Shown: piece by piece, positions 1 to 8,314 of the stretch
Numbering within the stretch: position 1 is the first letter of the stretch
How the letters are laid out: each line of letters opens with the position of its first letter
Assembly (NCBI GenBank): GCA_016188675.1
Contig: JACPHJ010000013.1
Span: 1-36,848, forward strand
DNA from: Planctomycetota bacterium
GTDB taxonomy: Bacteria; Planctomycetota; Brocadiia; Brocadiales; Brocadiaceae
Length of the DNA: 36,848 nt
Reading direction: 5' to 3'
Position numbers and translations under genes: made by a program
The notes under the pieces: model-generated
Database searches by the model: none
Seen by the model: only the letters and a program-made list of their open reading frames with translations
What the model was told of the DNA's origin: nothing

Positions 1-14
1 AGGGCAAAACAGAG

Positions 15-104
15 TGGTGCGGAAGGGGGGATTTGAACCCCCACCCCGGTATCAGCGGGACTAGCCCCTCAAACTAGCGCGTCTGCCGATTCCGCCACTT
101 CCGC
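15..104 (-). tRNA. tRNA-Leu (anticodon GAG)
   Basis: Read on the minus strand this folds as a class II tRNA. The 7-bp acceptor stem (GCGGAAG with CTTCCGC) is perfect. The anticodon stem has one G-U pair and its loop reads TTGAGGG, placing anticodon GAG at 68-70 on the plus strand. A long variable arm and the T-arm GTTCAAAT follow. The discriminator base is A and the CCA end is genome-encoded (15-17). It should read CUC/CUU leucine codons. No intron is seen. Confidence 0.96.
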
Positions 105-150
105 ATTTCATAGAATTGTTCGTATCTAATTAAGCCAAAACTACTTGCTA

Positions 151-178
151 ATTTTAACATTACACCACAAAAAGTCAA
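151..178 (-). promoter_or_regulatory. Putative sigma70-type promoter of tRNA-Leu
   Basis: On the minus strand TTGACT (173-178) is followed after 16 nt by TAAAAT (151-156), close to the -35/-10 consensus. The expected start lies about 40 nt before the mature tRNA 5' end, a reasonable leader for processing. The surroundings are very AT-rich, so a chance match is possible. Confidence 0.5.
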
Positions 179-463
179 ATATTTTTATTATAAGCGATTA
201 TTAATTTTTGAATACTTAACATTATTCTTTAAAAGCAACTTTACACTTATGTACTGTAAAAATACCCTTTTCGTAGCATCAAGCACAAATTTTTAATTAA
301 TACAAAAATCGTTTTATTTTAAAAAATACTGTAAGTATCAAGCATAGTTAGTATTTAAAGTTTATTTTCCCTATATTAAGATTATTGGCATTCAACATGC
401 CAAACATTTTTATTATATGGAAATTTTCATCTTATTTATGCCGGTTGCCAGCATATCTGTAGC

Positions 464-540
464 CGCAGGCTTCAGCCTGCGTTGCCGGTCAGGCGAGCAA
501 GGCCAAGTTCTTCGATTATGCTCACGCAGGCTGAAGCCTG
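464..540. repeat. Paired inverted palindromes (REP-like)
   Basis: Two short GC-rich arms sit 43 nt apart: 464-481, core CAGGCTTCAGCCTG, and 525-540, core CAGGCTGAAGCCTG. Each arm is itself nearly palindromic and the second is the inverted copy of the first, as in paired REP/BIME elements. They end about 30 nt before the pseudopilin start and contrast sharply with the AT-rich spacer. Confidence 0.7.
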
Positions 541-570
541 AGGTTATTTCAACAAGAGTTATTTTTATAC

Positions 571-1296
571 ATGTTAACTATGTACTCAACCATTAAGGGG
601 CGAGGATTCACAGTTATTGAGTTATTGATAATTGTCATCATTGTTGCAATCCTGGTTAGTATAGTAATTCCAGCGATTTTCGCAGCAAAACATAAAGCAC
701 AGCAAATCATTTGTGTAAATAATCTCCGGCAGCTATTCCTTGCCTTTGAGCAATATACAAACGATAATAACGGGTTACTCCCTCGCCCCAATAACAGCAG
801 CACAAGCAAAGACGGTACTAAAATCTGCAATGCCGAGGTATGGTTTAAGGCCGTAGACAACTATCTTACAACATTACAACTCCCCGGCGAAAGGGGCGAC
901 ATTTCACTGGAAGAGCGACTCCTGCTTATAAAACAAGACCCTATCTTCAAAACGGTATCTCTTTCAAAGCAGGATACAACACGCACAATAAAAATGAATC
1001 AAAATCTTTTACCGGCATCTGAATGTCAACGGTCTATTGAAACCATAGAAAATACCACCAAAACTGTGTTGTTGTTTGACGGTCGCGTCAATACTGATGG
1101 CGTAGCAAATAACTATGAAGGTTCTTATGGAAGTGTTGCACAAAGACACTCAAAGGCTGCGAATATTCTTTTTATAGATGGACATGTAGAACGGATACAA
1201 AATGGTGATTCTGACGGTACAACAAACGAGGGCTGGCCAAATAGACAAGCAGGACAAGAATTAATTTGGGATCCGGAAAACCCGAATCTACCATAA
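571..1296 (+). CDS. Type II pseudopilin / prepilin-type H-X9-DG protein
   Basis: This 241-aa protein begins with a class III signal: the short basic leader ends at Gly12, followed by FTVIELL with the conserved Glu at +5 (residue 17) and a hydrophobic helix to about residue 38. A prepilin peptidase should cleave after Gly12 and methylate Phe13. Near the C-terminus, RHSKAANILFIDGHV contains His-X9-Asp-Gly, the H-X9-DG motif found in large planctomycete pseudopilin families. The middle is a soluble pilin-like domain. It probably joins a type II secretion or type IV pilus-like fibre, but no secretion genes are adjacent. An ATG at codon 4 is an alternative start that keeps the signal. It stands alone and converges on ftsQ, with 8 bp between the genes. 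Confidence 0.9.
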   Translation: MLTMYSTIKGRGFTVIELLIIVIIVAILVSIVIPAIFAAKHKAQQIICVNNLRQLFLAFEQYTNDNNGLLPRPNNSSTSKDGTKICNAEVWFKAVDNYLTTLQLPGERGDISLEERLLLIKQDPIFKTVSLSKQDTTRTIKMNQNLLPASECQRSIETIENTTKTVLLFDGRVNTDGVANNYEGSYGSVAQRHSKAANILFIDGHVERIQNGDSDGTTNEGWPNRQAGQELIWDPENPNLP

Positions 1297-1304
1297 AATG
1301 GTTT

Positions 1305-2249
1305 TTAACGTTCTTCTATTATACTATTAACCTTTGCCCATCGCTTCCCAGAAGGTTTTTTCCAACGGACATCAACATACTCCATTTGCTTAAGATGAGT
1401 TCCTTCGGTTTTTGCAATACTCAGGAGGTTTTGCAGCTTCTCTTCATTGGAAAGTTCGTTAGGTTCGTTACATTGGGAAGAGCATCCCCACCGTATTTGT
1501 GTATTGTTCTCTGTCCACAAAACAATATCACTCTTCCCGGTGAACCTCCTTTTACCCACGTTAGAAACATCTACCGCCAAAATCTTAAATATGTTATGTA
1601 TGTTATTTTCTCTGAGAAATTTTACCAAATCTATCCCTGCCTTGATTCCTTTATCATTCCATGTGTTTCCAAACAAAGGCAACCTCGCCAGTTTATTGCT
1701 TTGAATACAAGGGGTATCATATTCTGCATTTGGTAATTTGTAATATTCTTTCGGTAACAAAACACATTCATCATCCACAAGATATGTATTGTTTCCACTT
1801 CTAACGAAGGCAGCCGGTTTGCGCAAGACAAGTTTGATATTTAGTTTATTGGGAAATGTCTTTTTGATCGAATCTACCTTTTTAATCAAAACAACCCCTC
1901 CGTATACGTTTGCAATTCTTTGAGTCAAGTTGTTTTCATACATACTGTATTGTTCGTTCAAAGCTGCTACATGTTTTATGTCATCAGAGAAGCGAGCAGT
2001 TACCCACGAGGGGGTGTGAAAGTCGAAGGTAGAAGGACTGACTTTAAAAATATTTATATCCGTTAATGAGTGCCATGTCTTATTAATACCCCATATACCA
2101 AAAATTATTATACATGCAAAAACAGCAAATTGGAACAAAAAGGGGTGTAGAACTTTTTTTATTGAACCTATTTTAGAGGAAAGGATTTCAAAAAAAAGCT
2201 TATAGTTAAACGTGCTATTGATAATATCCTTAATTTTGTATTGGTTCAT
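1305..2249 (-). CDS. ftsQ: Cell division protein FtsQ/DivIB-like
   Basis: This 314-aa bitopic protein has a basic cytoplasmic segment of about 38 residues, one membrane helix (about 39-56) and a periplasmic part. Around residues 115-175 a POTRA-like segment (VYGGVVLIKKVDSIKKTFPN through VLRKPAAFVR, then YLVDDECVLLP) matches the FtsQ pattern. FtsQ links early and late divisome proteins and recruits FtsL/FtsI. The gene overlaps the 3' end of ddl by 20 bp, its usual neighbour, which supports the call despite low conservation. It is the last gene of this dcw cluster: ftsA and ftsZ, which usually follow, are absent. No clear ribosome site precedes the ATG, so translation may be coupled to ddl. Confidence 0.85.
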   Translation of the reverse strand: MNQYKIKDIINSTFNYKLFFEILSSKIGSIKKVLHPFLFQFAVFACIIIFGIWGINKTWHSLTDINIFKVSPSTFDFHTPSWVTARFSDDIKHVAALNEQYSMYENNLTQRIANVYGGVVLIKKVDSIKKTFPNKLNIKLVLRKPAAFVRSGNNTYLVDDECVLLPKEYYKLPNAEYDTPCIQSNKLARLPLFGNTWNDKGIKAGIDLVKFLRENNIHNIFKILAVDVSNVGKRRFTGKSDIVLWTENNTQIRWGCSSQCNEPNELSNEEKLQNLLSIAKTEGTHLKQMEYVDVRWKKPSGKRWAKVNSIIEER

Positions 2250-3234
2250 CTACACTAACGAGAATATTCTGAAATGCAAGATCAACAATTCTTTCACATA
2301 ACAAGGGGAATGTCATGCCTGCTGCCCTTGCCGCCTTTGGAAGCAGGCTTTTTTCAGTAAAACCCGGGATGGTGTTTATTTCCAATAAATACAAATTATC
2401 TTTATCGTCCAGCAACATATCTACTCTTGAAAATCCTCTACAGCCAAGGACTTTTTGCGCATTGATAGCAAGCTCCTGTGCTTTATTATACGTAGCTGGC
2501 GAAAGATGGCCGATAGGGCATGAGGGATCACCTACTGTATTTCTCCGTTCGTTTAAGGTTTTTTCTACAATAATATACTTTGTTCTATCATCCTTATATT
2601 TCGCTTCGTAATTATAAAATTCCATCGCCGGCTTTATCTCTATAATGGGCAAAGCCTTGTCGTCCAGGATTCCAACGGTCAGTTCTCTGCCTTTTATGTA
2701 CTTTTCAACCAGTAATTCATATCCAAATTCAAAAGCCTTTTCTAAGCCAATTTGAAGGTCGTTAATATTTTTGATGATTGATATGCCTATGCTGGAACCA
2801 TTCCTCGTAGGTTTTAAAACTACCGGCAATCCCAGTTTACTTACTTCCTGCTGTATCTCCGTTAATTCTTGAAATTCTGTCACTGTAACGTAATCCGGTG
2901 TTTTGAGCCCTGCCTCAATAAAACATTTTTTTGTCGCTAATTTATCCATAGCAAGCCTGCTGGCATTTATTCCTGAGCCAGTATATGGAATCCCTTTTGA
3001 TTCCAAAAGTTGTTGTACACCTCCATCTTCGCCAAAATAGCCATGTAAGGCAATAAATGCAACATCAACGTCCATCTGGTCAAGTTCTTCCAGCTTTTCG
3101 TCTTTCACATCAATACAAGTAACGTTAAATCCGGCATCCTTTAATGCCTTCGATACTGCATTACCGGAACGTAAAGAAATTTCACGCTCAGGAGATATGC
3201 CCCCCATCAGCACAACAACATTTTTTGGCTTCAT
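2230..3234 (-). CDS. ddl: D-alanine--D-alanine ligase
   Basis: A 334-aa ATP-grasp enzyme that joins two D-alanines for the peptidoglycan pentapeptide. GGISPEREISL near the N-terminus carries the catalytic Glu of the family (Glu16). VVLKPTRNGSSIGIS is the ATP-grasp/serine loop, and LLEINTIPGFTEKSLLPKAA holds the Mg-binding Glu and Asn and the C-terminal signature. The frame is open 10 codons further upstream, but I choose the ATG at 3234 because AGGAG stands 7 nt before it and the homology starts there. It lies between murC and ftsQ. The murB gene that often precedes ddl is absent: only 45 bp separate it from murC. Confidence 0.96.
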   Translation of the reverse strand: MKPKNVVVLMGGISPEREISLRSGNAVSKALKDAGFNVTCIDVKDEKLEELDQMDVDVAFIALHGYFGEDGGVQQLLESKGIPYTGSGINASRLAMDKLATKKCFIEAGLKTPDYVTVTEFQELTEIQQEVSKLGLPVVLKPTRNGSSIGISIIKNINDLQIGLEKAFEFGYELLVEKYIKGRELTVGILDDKALPIIEIKPAMEFYNYEAKYKDDRTKYIIVEKTLNERRNTVGDPSCPIGHLSPATYNKAQELAINAQKVLGCRGFSRVDMLLDDKDNLYLLEINTIPGFTEKSLLPKAARAAGMTFPLLCERIVDLAFQNILVSVDEPIQN

Positions 3235-3279
3235 TTGATATTCTCCTATACTTAAAAGCGACAAGTAAATATTAACCCA

Positions 3280-4725
3280 TTATTCCAATTTTGCAACTAA
3301 ATCGTGAGCAACTTTCCACACATCACCTGCGCCCATAGTTATAACAACATCGTCTGGTTTTACATCCGATGAAAGTACCCTGACAATTTCTCCCAATTGT
3401 GGAATATACTGGACGTCTACACCTGCATTTCTGGTTTCTTCACACAACCGCATAGAATTCATTGTCGTTTTTTCATAGTCGGTGTCACGCGATGCATAAA
3501 TATCGGCAAATAGCACTTTATTCGCATCCTGGAAGGATTTTGCAAAACCTCTTAATAAATGACGTGTTCTGCTATACTGATGAGGTTGAAATACGCACCA
3601 TATCTTTTTCCCAGGATAAAGTTCTCTCGCTGCCTTTAACGTAACGCGTATCTCTGTTGGATGGTGTGCATAGTCATCAATTACTGTGATATTGTTCTTT
3701 ACCCCAATAATTTGGAATCGTCTCTTTGCCCCACTGAAAGAAGCTAATGCAGTTTTGATAGAATCCTTATCAACTCCAATAAATGTACATACCGCAGTTG
3801 CGGCCAGCGCATTTAAAATATTGTGAGAGCCTGGTATTTTTAAGGTAAAATCAGCAAAAAAACTATTCCTTCTAAAAATGCTGAATCTGTTTATACCGTT
3901 ACCCGAAGAAATGATTTTGCCTTGCCAATCAGAGGCGTCATCCAGAGAGTATGTTTCTACCCTACAGTTTGCTTTTTGCATTGCTCGTAATATATTCTTG
4001 TCGTGATTGTTTACAACCAACAAACCTTCTTTTGAAATCAATGATGCGAAATCACCAAATGCATTTATTATTTTCTCAATATTTTCATAATAATCCAGAT
4101 GATCTTCTTCGATATTTGTAATTACACCTACTTGCGGAACAAGGTTTAAAAAAGACCTGTCATATTCACATGCCTCTGCTACAAATAAATCTCCCATTCC
4201 TAAATGTGAGTTGCCTCCAATATCAGGCACCTCTCCTCCAATAACAAAAGTAGGATCCAATCCCGCGGTCTTTAATATGTTAGAAATCATTGCACTTGTA
4301 GTCGTCTTTCCATGAGTACCACTGATCGCAATACCACGCTTCTCTCTCATTAACGAACCGAGTATTTGAGAGTATTTTACCACTCTTATACCCATTTTAC
4401 GGGCAGTTTTAAGATCCGGATTGTCCTCTGAAATAGCCGCCGAGATTACCACCATATCCGTTTCTAACGGCATAAGACTCCCATCCTGCCTTGTATTAAT
4501 CCTGGCGCCCATTTTCTCAAGTGTCAAAGTCAAAGAAGATGTCCGTGTATCTGAACCTGCCACAACACAACCTTCTTTTAAAAGAATCCGCGCAACCGCA
4601 CTCATCCCGATACCACCAATTCCTATAAAGTACACACAATTCCCACGCATAGGCCGGCAATTACAGTGGCTTCCCAGTGTTGACGTATGGGTGTTTATCC
4701 TGTCTATACCTTCTGATAAATTCAT
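3280..4725 (-). CDS. murC: UDP-N-acetylmuramate--L-alanine ligase
   Basis: A 481-aa Mur ligase that adds the first residue, L-Ala, to UDP-MurNAc in the cytoplasm. VYFIGIGGIGMSAVARIL (about 31-48) is the MurC-specific N-terminal UDP-binding glycine loop, GTHGKTTT (136-143) is the ATP P-loop, and YAHHPTEI is the family's His motif before the C-terminal domain. The start at 4725 has GAGGG 8 nt upstream. It gives an N-terminal extension of about 27 residues with a Cys-x-Cys-x6-Cys cluster before the conserved fold, slightly longer than most MurC. The Met at residue 26 has no ribosome site. Confidence 0.96.
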   Translation of the reverse strand: MNLSEGIDRINTHTSTLGSHCNCRPMRGNCVYFIGIGGIGMSAVARILLKEGCVVAGSDTRTSSLTLTLEKMGARINTRQDGSLMPLETDMVVISAAISEDNPDLKTARKMGIRVVKYSQILGSLMREKRGIAISGTHGKTTTSAMISNILKTAGLDPTFVIGGEVPDIGGNSHLGMGDLFVAEACEYDRSFLNLVPQVGVITNIEEDHLDYYENIEKIINAFGDFASLISKEGLLVVNNHDKNILRAMQKANCRVETYSLDDASDWQGKIISSGNGINRFSIFRRNSFFADFTLKIPGSHNILNALAATAVCTFIGVDKDSIKTALASFSGAKRRFQIIGVKNNITVIDDYAHHPTEIRVTLKAARELYPGKKIWCVFQPHQYSRTRHLLRGFAKSFQDANKVLFADIYASRDTDYEKTTMNSMRLCEETRNAGVDVQYIPQLGEIVRVLSSDVKPDDVVITMGAGDVWKVAHDLVAKLE

Positions 4726-4771
4726 AGAAATTTCCCTCGTGATGTATATTTAATCACCAAAAGCAAAGGAA

Positions 4772-5896
4772 CTATCCAACTAAAATAGCAAACTGCGTGC
4801 CTTTCAGGCCAATCACCCTAAAGATATTATCGACAACTCTTGAAGCTGCGTTTGGCATTCCAATCCCTTTGTTAAGCATCTTCATCCTGTCATATTTTTC
4901 TTTATTGTTTAAAAGATCTGTAATAAGTTCTATGATTTTTTCAGGCGTCAGATCAATCTGCTGTATTAAATATCCACCGCCGTTGCTTGCCAGTTCCATT
5001 GCATTCCAGTACTGATGATTATCCGCAGCATGCGGGTATGGTATCAATATAGCGGGAATACCCACTGCGGTAAATTCTGCAATAGTAGTAGCGCCCGCTC
5101 TGCAAATGATCACGTCCGCCATACTAAAAGCAGCTCCCATATCATCTAAAAAACTACAAACAAACGCACTGATATTCGTTTGCTTGTACGCTGCTTTTGC
5201 AGCTTCATACCCATATTCACCAGTACAGTGGATAATTTGCAGTTCGTTTGATAACGGTTCTAATTTTGGCAAACATCTTAATATAACCTCATTGATTGCC
5301 TGCGCACCCTGACTTCCACCTGTAATCAATATTGTTTTTTTAGAAGGACTTAACCCGAATTTCTCAGCAGAACGGCCTCTTTGACTATATAAAATATCCT
5401 TACGAATGGGTGTCCCGGTTATCCGCACAACGTTTGCTTTATTAAACCATTTGAGAGACCCCCGCCAATGACAATATACTTCATCAACCCATTTAGACAG
5501 GAATCGGTTGGCTTTGCCAGGTATGACATTTTGTTCTAATAATATGGTTGGAATGCTGTGCAACTTAGCGGCGATAATTGGGGCAACGGAAACATATCCA
5601 CCCAGACCAACCACAATATCAGGATTGAATTTGCGAACTGCAATGAGCGATTCAATAACGCTGACAAACGTGGTAACGATAAACATAAATACACCCTTGT
5701 ATGATTTTTCCCATTTTCTGGCGCGCATCTGTTTAAACTGAAATCCCCGCTGTTCTACACAACGTTTTTCAAATTTCTTATCAGTGCCAAAAAAAATGAT
5801 TTCTGCCTCATCAAATCTCGAACGGATCTCTTCGGCAGTACTTAACCCCACCATTAAATGACCGGCGGTACCGCCTCCAGCAAAAGCGATTTTCAT
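4772..5896 (-). CDS. murG: UDP-GlcNAc:lipid I N-acetylglucosaminyltransferase
   Basis: A 374-aa GT-B glycosyltransferase that converts lipid I to lipid II on the inner face of the membrane. FAGGGTAGHL at the N-terminus is the first G-loop, VVGLGGYVSVAPIIAA the second, LLEQNVIPGKANRF and ITGGSQGAQAIN are further family signatures, and CRAGATTIAEFTAVGIPAILIPYPHAADNHQ is summarised here by its key CRAG...E...P-P residues in the UDP-GlcNAc site. The frame extends to a GTG at 5902, but AAGGGG lies 7 nt before the ATG at 5896 and almost touches the GTG, so I choose the ATG. A spacer of about 120 bp with no visible gene separates it from ftsW. Confidence 0.94.
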   Translation of the reverse strand: MKIAFAGGGTAGHLMVGLSTAEEIRSRFDEAEIIFFGTDKKFEKRCVEQRGFQFKQMRARKWEKSYKGVFMFIVTTFVSVIESLIAVRKFNPDIVVGLGGYVSVAPIIAAKLHSIPTILLEQNVIPGKANRFLSKWVDEVYCHWRGSLKWFNKANVVRITGTPIRKDILYSQRGRSAEKFGLSPSKKTILITGGSQGAQAINEVILRCLPKLEPLSNELQIIHCTGEYGYEAAKAAYKQTNISAFVCSFLDDMGAAFSMADVIICRAGATTIAEFTAVGIPAILIPYPHAADNHQYWNAMELASNGGGYLIQQIDLTPEKIIELITDLLNNKEKYDRMKMLNKGIGMPNAASRVVDNIFRVIGLKGTQFAILVG

Positions 5897-6019
5897 TTTC
5901 ACACCCCTTTTCCCTTATCCGAACAATGCTTTGTACAGAAAACAAACAAAATAGATTAAAAAGGCCAAAATATGTTTAAAATTGTGTCCAACCGTTATTC
6001 AGCATGGCGGTTAATCCCT

Positions 6020-7219
6020 TTATCGCCAGGAAAAGCTTGCTATCTTAGACGTTATAGTGTGCCAAATTCTCGCAGGCAACAATCCAGCAACTTTATTTTC
6101 TGATGGTTCTAAATTCACCTGCTGACTTAAAGTCCCCGGCTCAAAAGACTGTTTTGCAATATTAATTAGTATCCCAATTCCTATCATCGAGAACAACAAG
6201 GATGATCCACCTGAACTAACAAAAGGCAAAGGGATGCCTTTTGTTGGAACAATGCCAGAGACAACCGCAATGTTCATAACTGCCTGTAATCCAAACATCA
6301 TAGTTATTCCAAATCCTAAAAAAAATCCAAATACGTCCCTGGTCGCATGCACTATCTTTAATCCCTGCCATATTAATAACAAAAACAGTCCTATAATAAC
6401 TAACACTCCCAGAAACCCAAACTCTTCACCAATAATGGTAAAGATAAAATCGCTGCTGCTTTCCGGTAAAAAGAACAGTTTTTGTTTGCTGCTGCCGACA
6501 CCCAATCCTGTCAAACCACTGGAACCAAGGGCAATCCACGACTGAATCACGTGATACCCCGTTCCGGAAGGGTCCTGCCACGGATCCATGAAGGACATTA
6601 ATCTGTCTTTTCTATAAGAGACCTCAAATAACATTTTGTGCACAAAAGGCGCAGCAGCTAAAACCGTAAAAAATACATAAATAATCCTGGCACCGCCGAC
6701 AATAAGCATAATTATAGAAAGGATAGTAATAAACGCCGCACTCCCGAAATCAGGCTCTTTGATTACAAGAGCGCCTGTCACCGCTATAATAACAATGGGG
6801 ATCATAAAACCACATTTAAATTCGGACATGCGGCTTTGGTTTTTGGCAATATAACCAGAAACAAATATTATAACCGCCAACTTAGCAAATTCTGAAGGCT
6901 GTATGCCAAAAATATGTCCCAACCGAATCCACCTGCGTGCGCCATTGGTAACTGTACCAATCCCTGGTAACAATACAAGCAAAAGAAGCATAAAAGACAC
7001 AACGAGAATAGGTATTCTCAATTTCTGTAAATAATGATAATCCATCTTTGACATGGTTATCAACAATATCGAACCTATAAATATCCACAAAAGATGCTTC
7101 GTTAATTGATAATTTTTCCCACCCGCCCCAAAAGTTGCCAGATCCGTACTATAGACTGTGATAATACTGAATCCTATTAGAGCAACCACGATATATATAA
7201 TAAAATGCCCGTTTTTCAA
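6020..7219 (-). CDS. ftsW: Peptidoglycan polymerase FtsW (SEDS family)
   Basis: A 399-aa polytopic membrane protein with about ten hydrophobic segments. The SEDS pattern is clear: GARRWIRLG then IQPSEFAKLA, IKEPDFGSA, a large extracytoplasmic loop (SYRKDRLMSFMDPWQDPSGTG split as RKDRL..F.DP..DP..G.Y), FFLPESSSDFIF..IGEEFG, and PFVSSGGSSLL near the C-terminus. SEDS proteins polymerise lipid II with a class B PBP; its place in the dcw cluster favours FtsW over RodA. The start is a TTG with AAGGGG 6 nt upstream. Only 11 nt separate it from mraY, where murD normally sits. Confidence 0.94.
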   Translation of the reverse strand: MKNGHFIIYIVVALIGFSIITVYSTDLATFGAGGKNYQLTKHLLWIFIGSILLITMSKMDYHYLQKLRIPILVVSFMLLLLVLLPGIGTVTNGARRWIRLGHIFGIQPSEFAKLAVIIFVSGYIAKNQSRMSEFKCGFMIPIVIIAVTGALVIKEPDFGSAAFITILSIIMLIVGGARIIYVFFTVLAAAPFVHKMLFEVSYRKDRLMSFMDPWQDPSGTGYHVIQSWIALGSSGLTGLGVGSSKQKLFFLPESSSDFIFTIIGEEFGFLGVLVIIGLFLLLIWQGLKIVHATRDVFGFFLGFGITMMFGLQAVMNIAVVSGIVPTKGIPLPFVSSGGSSLLFSMIGIGILINIAKQSFEPGTLSQQVNLEPSENKVAGLLPARIWHTITSKIASFSWR

Positions 7220-7230
7220 AATAATCCCCT

Positions 7231-8307
7231 TTACAGCAATGTAAGACTAAATACAGCCAGCATAGCAGCAACAATGCAAAACCTGATGGTAATTTTCGTT
7301 TCTGGCCATCCCTTAAACTGGAAGTGATGGTGTAAAGGTGCACACCGAAAAACCCTTCTCTTTGTCATCTTATAAAAGAATTTTTGCACAAGTACAGAAA
7401 CTGCTTCCGCAACAAAAATACCCCCTATAATAACCATCAAGAGTTCTTGTTTCACAATAATGGCAACAAGTCCCAGTATGCCGCCTAATGCCAATGAACC
7501 TGTATCGCCCATAAAAACTTGAGCAGGAAAGCCGTTATACCACAAGAAACCCAAACCTCCTCCTATAAGGGCGGCACAAAAGACACTCAACTCTCCCCCA
7601 CCTGGAACATAAGGGATACGCAAATAGGTACTAAAATCGATCCTGCCCGTTGCATAGGCAATGATTGCAAAAGCAATTCCTGCAATAATGCTGCAGCCTA
7701 TTGCCAAGCCATCCAAACCATCGGTAAGATTCACAGCGTTAGACATCCCAACGATAAAGAATGCAACAAACAGTATGTAAAAGGGGCCTAAATCAGGTCT
7801 AAAATCTTTTACAAATGGAACTACAAGTTGTGTACCCCATGTAAATTTACTGAAATGGAAATATAAGACTAACCCCAGTATGAGCCCCAATGCAGATTGA
7901 AATAACAATTTAGACACGTCGCTCAAACCGGCTGCATTCTTCTGCGTAAGCTTAATATAATCATCAATAAACCCAAGCACGCCAAACCATATCAAAGTAA
8001 ACATTAACAGAAGAACATATTCATTATAAATATTACACCAGAACAAAACGGAGGCCAGGATAGAGACATTTACAACAATTCCCCCCATTGTTGGCGTGTT
8101 TTTTTTATCGAAATGCATACGTTTGAGTTCTTCTGAGTCTGTCTTTGTCGTATCTTCACCGACCTTTAAGGCCCGGAGTTTTTTAATAAACCAGTGACCG
8201 AAAATAATGCTGATTAAAAAAGCAGTAATAGCAGCCAAGCAGGAACGAAGCGATATGTATTTAAATATTTCTAATGAATTTATCGAAGAAAGCCAATTGT
8301 ATAGCAA
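7231..8307 (-). CDS. mraY: Phospho-MurNAc-pentapeptide translocase
   Basis: A 358-aa integral membrane enzyme that transfers phospho-MurNAc-pentapeptide to undecaprenyl phosphate, giving lipid I. Family motifs are present: KKNTPTMGG, GFIDDYIKL with the paired Asp, NAVNLTDGLDGLAIG, FMGDTGSLALGG, and the His-rich loop APLHHHFQFKGWPE. About ten membrane helices are expected. The start is a TTG (protein begins MLYNWL, matching the family's usual MLYxL opening); GAGG lies about 11 nt upstream, overlapping the stop of the kinase gene. The 7-nt gap to the upstream kinase gene makes co-transcription very likely. Confidence 0.96.
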   Translation of the reverse strand: MLYNWLSSINSLEIFKYISLRSCLAAITAFLISIIFGHWFIKKLRALKVGEDTTKTDSEELKRMHFDKKNTPTMGGIVVNVSILASVLFWCNIYNEYVLLLMFTLIWFGVLGFIDDYIKLTQKNAAGLSDVSKLLFQSALGLILGLVLYFHFSKFTWGTQLVVPFVKDFRPDLGPFYILFVAFFIVGMSNAVNLTDGLDGLAIGCSIIAGIAFAIIAYATGRIDFSTYLRIPYVPGGGELSVFCAALIGGGLGFLWYNGFPAQVFMGDTGSLALGGILGLVAIIVKQELLMVIIGGIFVAEAVSVLVQKFFYKMTKRRVFRCAPLHHHFQFKGWPETKITIRFCIVAAMLAVFSLTLL

Positions 8308-8314
8308 AGCCCTT

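Larger units (their letters stand above)
105..570. other. AT-rich intergenic region
   Basis: About 465 bases separate the tRNA from the pseudopilin gene. I see no convincing coding sequence. The region holds the tRNA promoter on its left and a pair of GC-rich palindromes (464-540) on its right, and is otherwise strongly AT-rich. Any promoter of the pseudopilin should lie here, but I cannot single one out. Confidence 0.6.

Noticed and set aside
549..860. Minus-strand open frame over the pseudopilin 5' end
   Set aside because: It runs antisense to the well-supported pseudopilin, has no ribosome site and no recognisable motif.
1266..1736. Plus-strand frame of 156 codons overlapping ftsQ
   Set aside because: It is antisense to ftsQ, overlaps the pseudopilin end, and its composition is that of a reversed coding strand.
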